This document shows, in pieces, positions 12,537 to 13,452 of a stretch of 13,452 bases of DNA; the first letter of the stretch is position 1; every line of letters begins with the position of its first letter. A program made the translations under genes and the position numbers. This DNA comes from a bacterium. GTDB taxonomy: Bacteria > Patescibacteriota > Minisyncoccia > Phycocordibacterales > SBAW01. The notes under the pieces were generated by a model, which searched no databases, was not told the origin of the DNA, and saw nothing but the letters and a program-made list of their open reading frames with translations. Where the stretch lies: contig JAUSIO010000032.1 of the NCBI GenBank assembly GCA_030647845.1, positions 1 to 13,452 of the forward strand, in the 5' to 3' direction.

Positions 12537-12950
12537 ATGCATCTCAAACAGCGTAAGACTCCCGATCGCGATTATTTCGGCATGGACCAGGAAGACTATC
12601 TGCACGTTATATATCTGCTGACCGCCAAAGACACAGAAGCCCGCATTTCGGCGATCGCAGCCGCACTCAAAGTACGCAAACCGTCCGTAAGCCAAATGGC
12701 CGAACGCTTGAAAAAGCAAGGCTATATAACCTACAAACCCTACCAAGAATTAACCCTCACTCCGAAAGGCCGGCGCGTTGCACTTGCCATCCACAACCGC
12801 CACGAAGCTCTGGTTGATTTTTTTACGGCTATCGGCGTTCCTAAAAAAGTGCAGGAGCATGACATCCATGGGCTTGAACACTATCTCTCCCCTATTACAT
12901 TAAAAAAACTCCAGGAACTGACAAAAAAGCTGCGGGCAGCAAAACACTAA
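12537..12950 (+). CDS. MntR/DtxR family metal-dependent transcriptional regulator
   Basis: A 137-aa repressor of the short MntR type without the SH3-like third domain. It has an N-terminal winged helix-turn-helix (EDYLHVIYLL, ISAIAAALKVRKPSVSQMAERLKKQGYI, then LTLTPKGRR) and a dimerisation/metal domain (NRHEALVDFF, DIHGLEHYLS). Against Bacillus MntR as I recall it, the alignment is ungapped with a +12 offset: ligands D8, H77, E102 and H103 are kept as D20, H89, E114 and H115, but E11 and E99 are both His (H23, H111). D20 is MntR-like (Met in DtxR). The frame is open back to a TTG at 12501, but the ATG at 12537 is chosen because a -10 box lies 6 nt before it. It is divergent from the oxidase-ZIP-cupredoxin operon, its probable target. 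Confidence 0.9.
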   Translation: MHLKQRKTPDRDYFGMDQEDYLHVIYLLTAKDTEARISAIAAALKVRKPSVSQMAERLKKQGYITYKPYQELTLTPKGRRVALAIHNRHEALVDFFTAIGVPKKVQEHDIHGLEHYLSPITLKKLQELTKKLRAAKH

Positions 12951-12952
12951 CT

Positions 12953-13028
12953 TGGTGCACCCTGTAGGGCTCGAACCTACGACCTTCTCTGTGTAAAAGA
13001 GTTGCTCTACCAACTGAGCTAAGGGTGC
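12953..13028 (-). tRNA. tRNA-Val (TAC)
   Basis: A 76-nt tRNA on the - strand with encoded CCA. Acceptor GCACCCT/AGGGTGC, D arm GCTC/GAGC, anticodon loop TTTACAC (anticodon TAC), and T arm GTAGG-TTCGAGC-CCTAC. The first pair of the anticodon stem is an A-A mismatch. Its 3' end lies 2 nt from the stop codon of the converging regulator gene. No convincing promoter is seen in the 63 bp upstream. Confidence 0.95.
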
Positions 13029-13091
13029 ATTACAACCGCACTTTACTGTACCTGTTTTTCAATTCGAGCTGTTGGCGACCAAACGACTTTC

Positions 13092-13316
13092 TTACGCTGC
13101 GCCATGTTGTTTGTGGAGCATTCGAAGTTCTGCTTTTATATCGATTTCAACGCCAAGACCAGCATCAAGTTCGTCGATACCTATCTGGATCTTTTTACGT
13201 AGTTCTGCGAGTGTTGCTATTCGGTCTAAAAACTCGCGGCCGAGTTGCTCCTGCGCCGCGCTGGGGAGTGCTTGGGCCTTGCTCATTGCAAGTTCGAGTG
13301 TGCTTGTTTTTGACAT
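13092..13316 (-). CDS. Small ParD/addiction-module antitoxin-like protein (74 aa)
   Basis: The sequence MSKTSTLELAMSKAQALP, then EQLGREFLDRI, LRKKIQIGIDELDAGLG and IDIKAELRMLHKQHG resembles antitoxins of ParD-like modules, where the C-terminal IGIDELDAGLG segment wraps the toxin. This is recognition by pattern only. No ParE/RelE-type toxin follows: 63 nt downstream the tRNA-Val gene begins. It may be an orphan antitoxin or have a partner elsewhere. The start at 13316 is preferred over one 24 nt upstream because TATATT (13323-13328, preceded by TGG) ends exactly 6 nt before it and the family N-terminus begins MSK. Confidence 0.6.
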   Translation of the reverse strand: MSKTSTLELAMSKAQALPSAAQEQLGREFLDRIATLAELRKKIQIGIDELDAGLGVEIDIKAELRMLHKQHGAA

Positions 13317-13322
13317 ACGCCT

Positions 13323-13328
13323 AATATA
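13323..13328 (-). promoter_or_regulatory. Extended -10 box of the antitoxin-like gene, leaderless spacing
   Basis: TATATT on the - strand is preceded by TGG (extended -10) and followed after exactly 6 nt by the ATG at 13316. The last 120 bp of the window beyond it are AT-rich with a weak TTTGGT/ACCAAA inverted repeat (about 13393-13415) and no supported gene. Confidence 0.5.
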
Positions 13329-13452
13329 CCACAAAAACAAAAAGCCGCTCCTCCAAACGATTTTTGCGTTTAAGTTTGAGATAAAAGATTATTTGGTGTC
13401 TCTATTGTACCAAACTCGCACCTATTTCCAAAACAAAGTGAAGTAATGACTT

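Overview
The window looks like chromosomal DNA of a small-genome bacterium, most probably from the Candidate Phyla Radiation (Patescibacteria, Parcubacteria-like). This is inferred from tight packing with genes on both strands, a short glucose-6-phosphate dehydrogenase, a DUF475 protein, a fused cell-wall enzyme, in-frame PSTSSGQA repeat peptides, and genes that appear to be transcribed from their own start codon. TGA is used as a normal stop, so the code is standard. No phage, transposase or CRISPR locus was seen.

Layout, left to right. 1-1053: a + strand terminator of an upstream gene, then a two-TM protein of unknown function (- strand) with its own promoter and terminator. 1043-3247: a - strand stack of overlapping genes: short G6PD, a two-TM protein with an acidic coiled coil, and mscL. 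3166-4111: an NYN-domain nuclease gene (+) lying between two copies of an 82-bp direct repeat that carries a TATAAT box. Copy A forms the leader of the G6PD gene; copy B leads to a 17-codon mini-ORF. 4134-4556: a small gene of the MSREVRRVP type with clear promoter and terminator. 4662-4734: tRNA-His. 4800-7294: a divergent pair, a DUF475/TerC-like membrane protein (-) and an L,D-transpeptidase/D,D-carboxypeptidase fusion (+), only 32 bp apart. 7295-7492: a nested inverted-repeat element. 7493-8289: an AT-rich ceramidase-like membrane hydrolase and tRNA-Leu. 8350-9693: ribosomal protein L19 and an RluA-type pseudouridine synthase. 9755-12950: a metal module, with multicopper oxidase, ZIP transporter and cupredoxin in one tight - strand operon and a divergent MntR/DtxR-type regulator. 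12953-13028: tRNA-Val. 13092-13316: a ParD-like antitoxin with no toxin beside it.

How the genes fit together. The 9755-12950 cluster is the clearest functional unit: a membrane-anchored copper oxidase, a ZIP-family metal transporter and a blue copper protein, probably controlled by the divergent metal-sensing repressor through three palindromes in the shared control region. The fusion protein remodels peptidoglycan. The overlapping G6PD stack may be one transcript.

The most unusual signals are: (i) five genes with a -10-like hexamer exactly 6 nt before the start codon, predicting leaderless mRNAs; (ii) the 82-bp repeat around the NYN gene; (iii) two Glu-to-His changes in the metal site of the MntR-like regulator; and (iv) the symmetric inverted-repeat element at 7358-7487.
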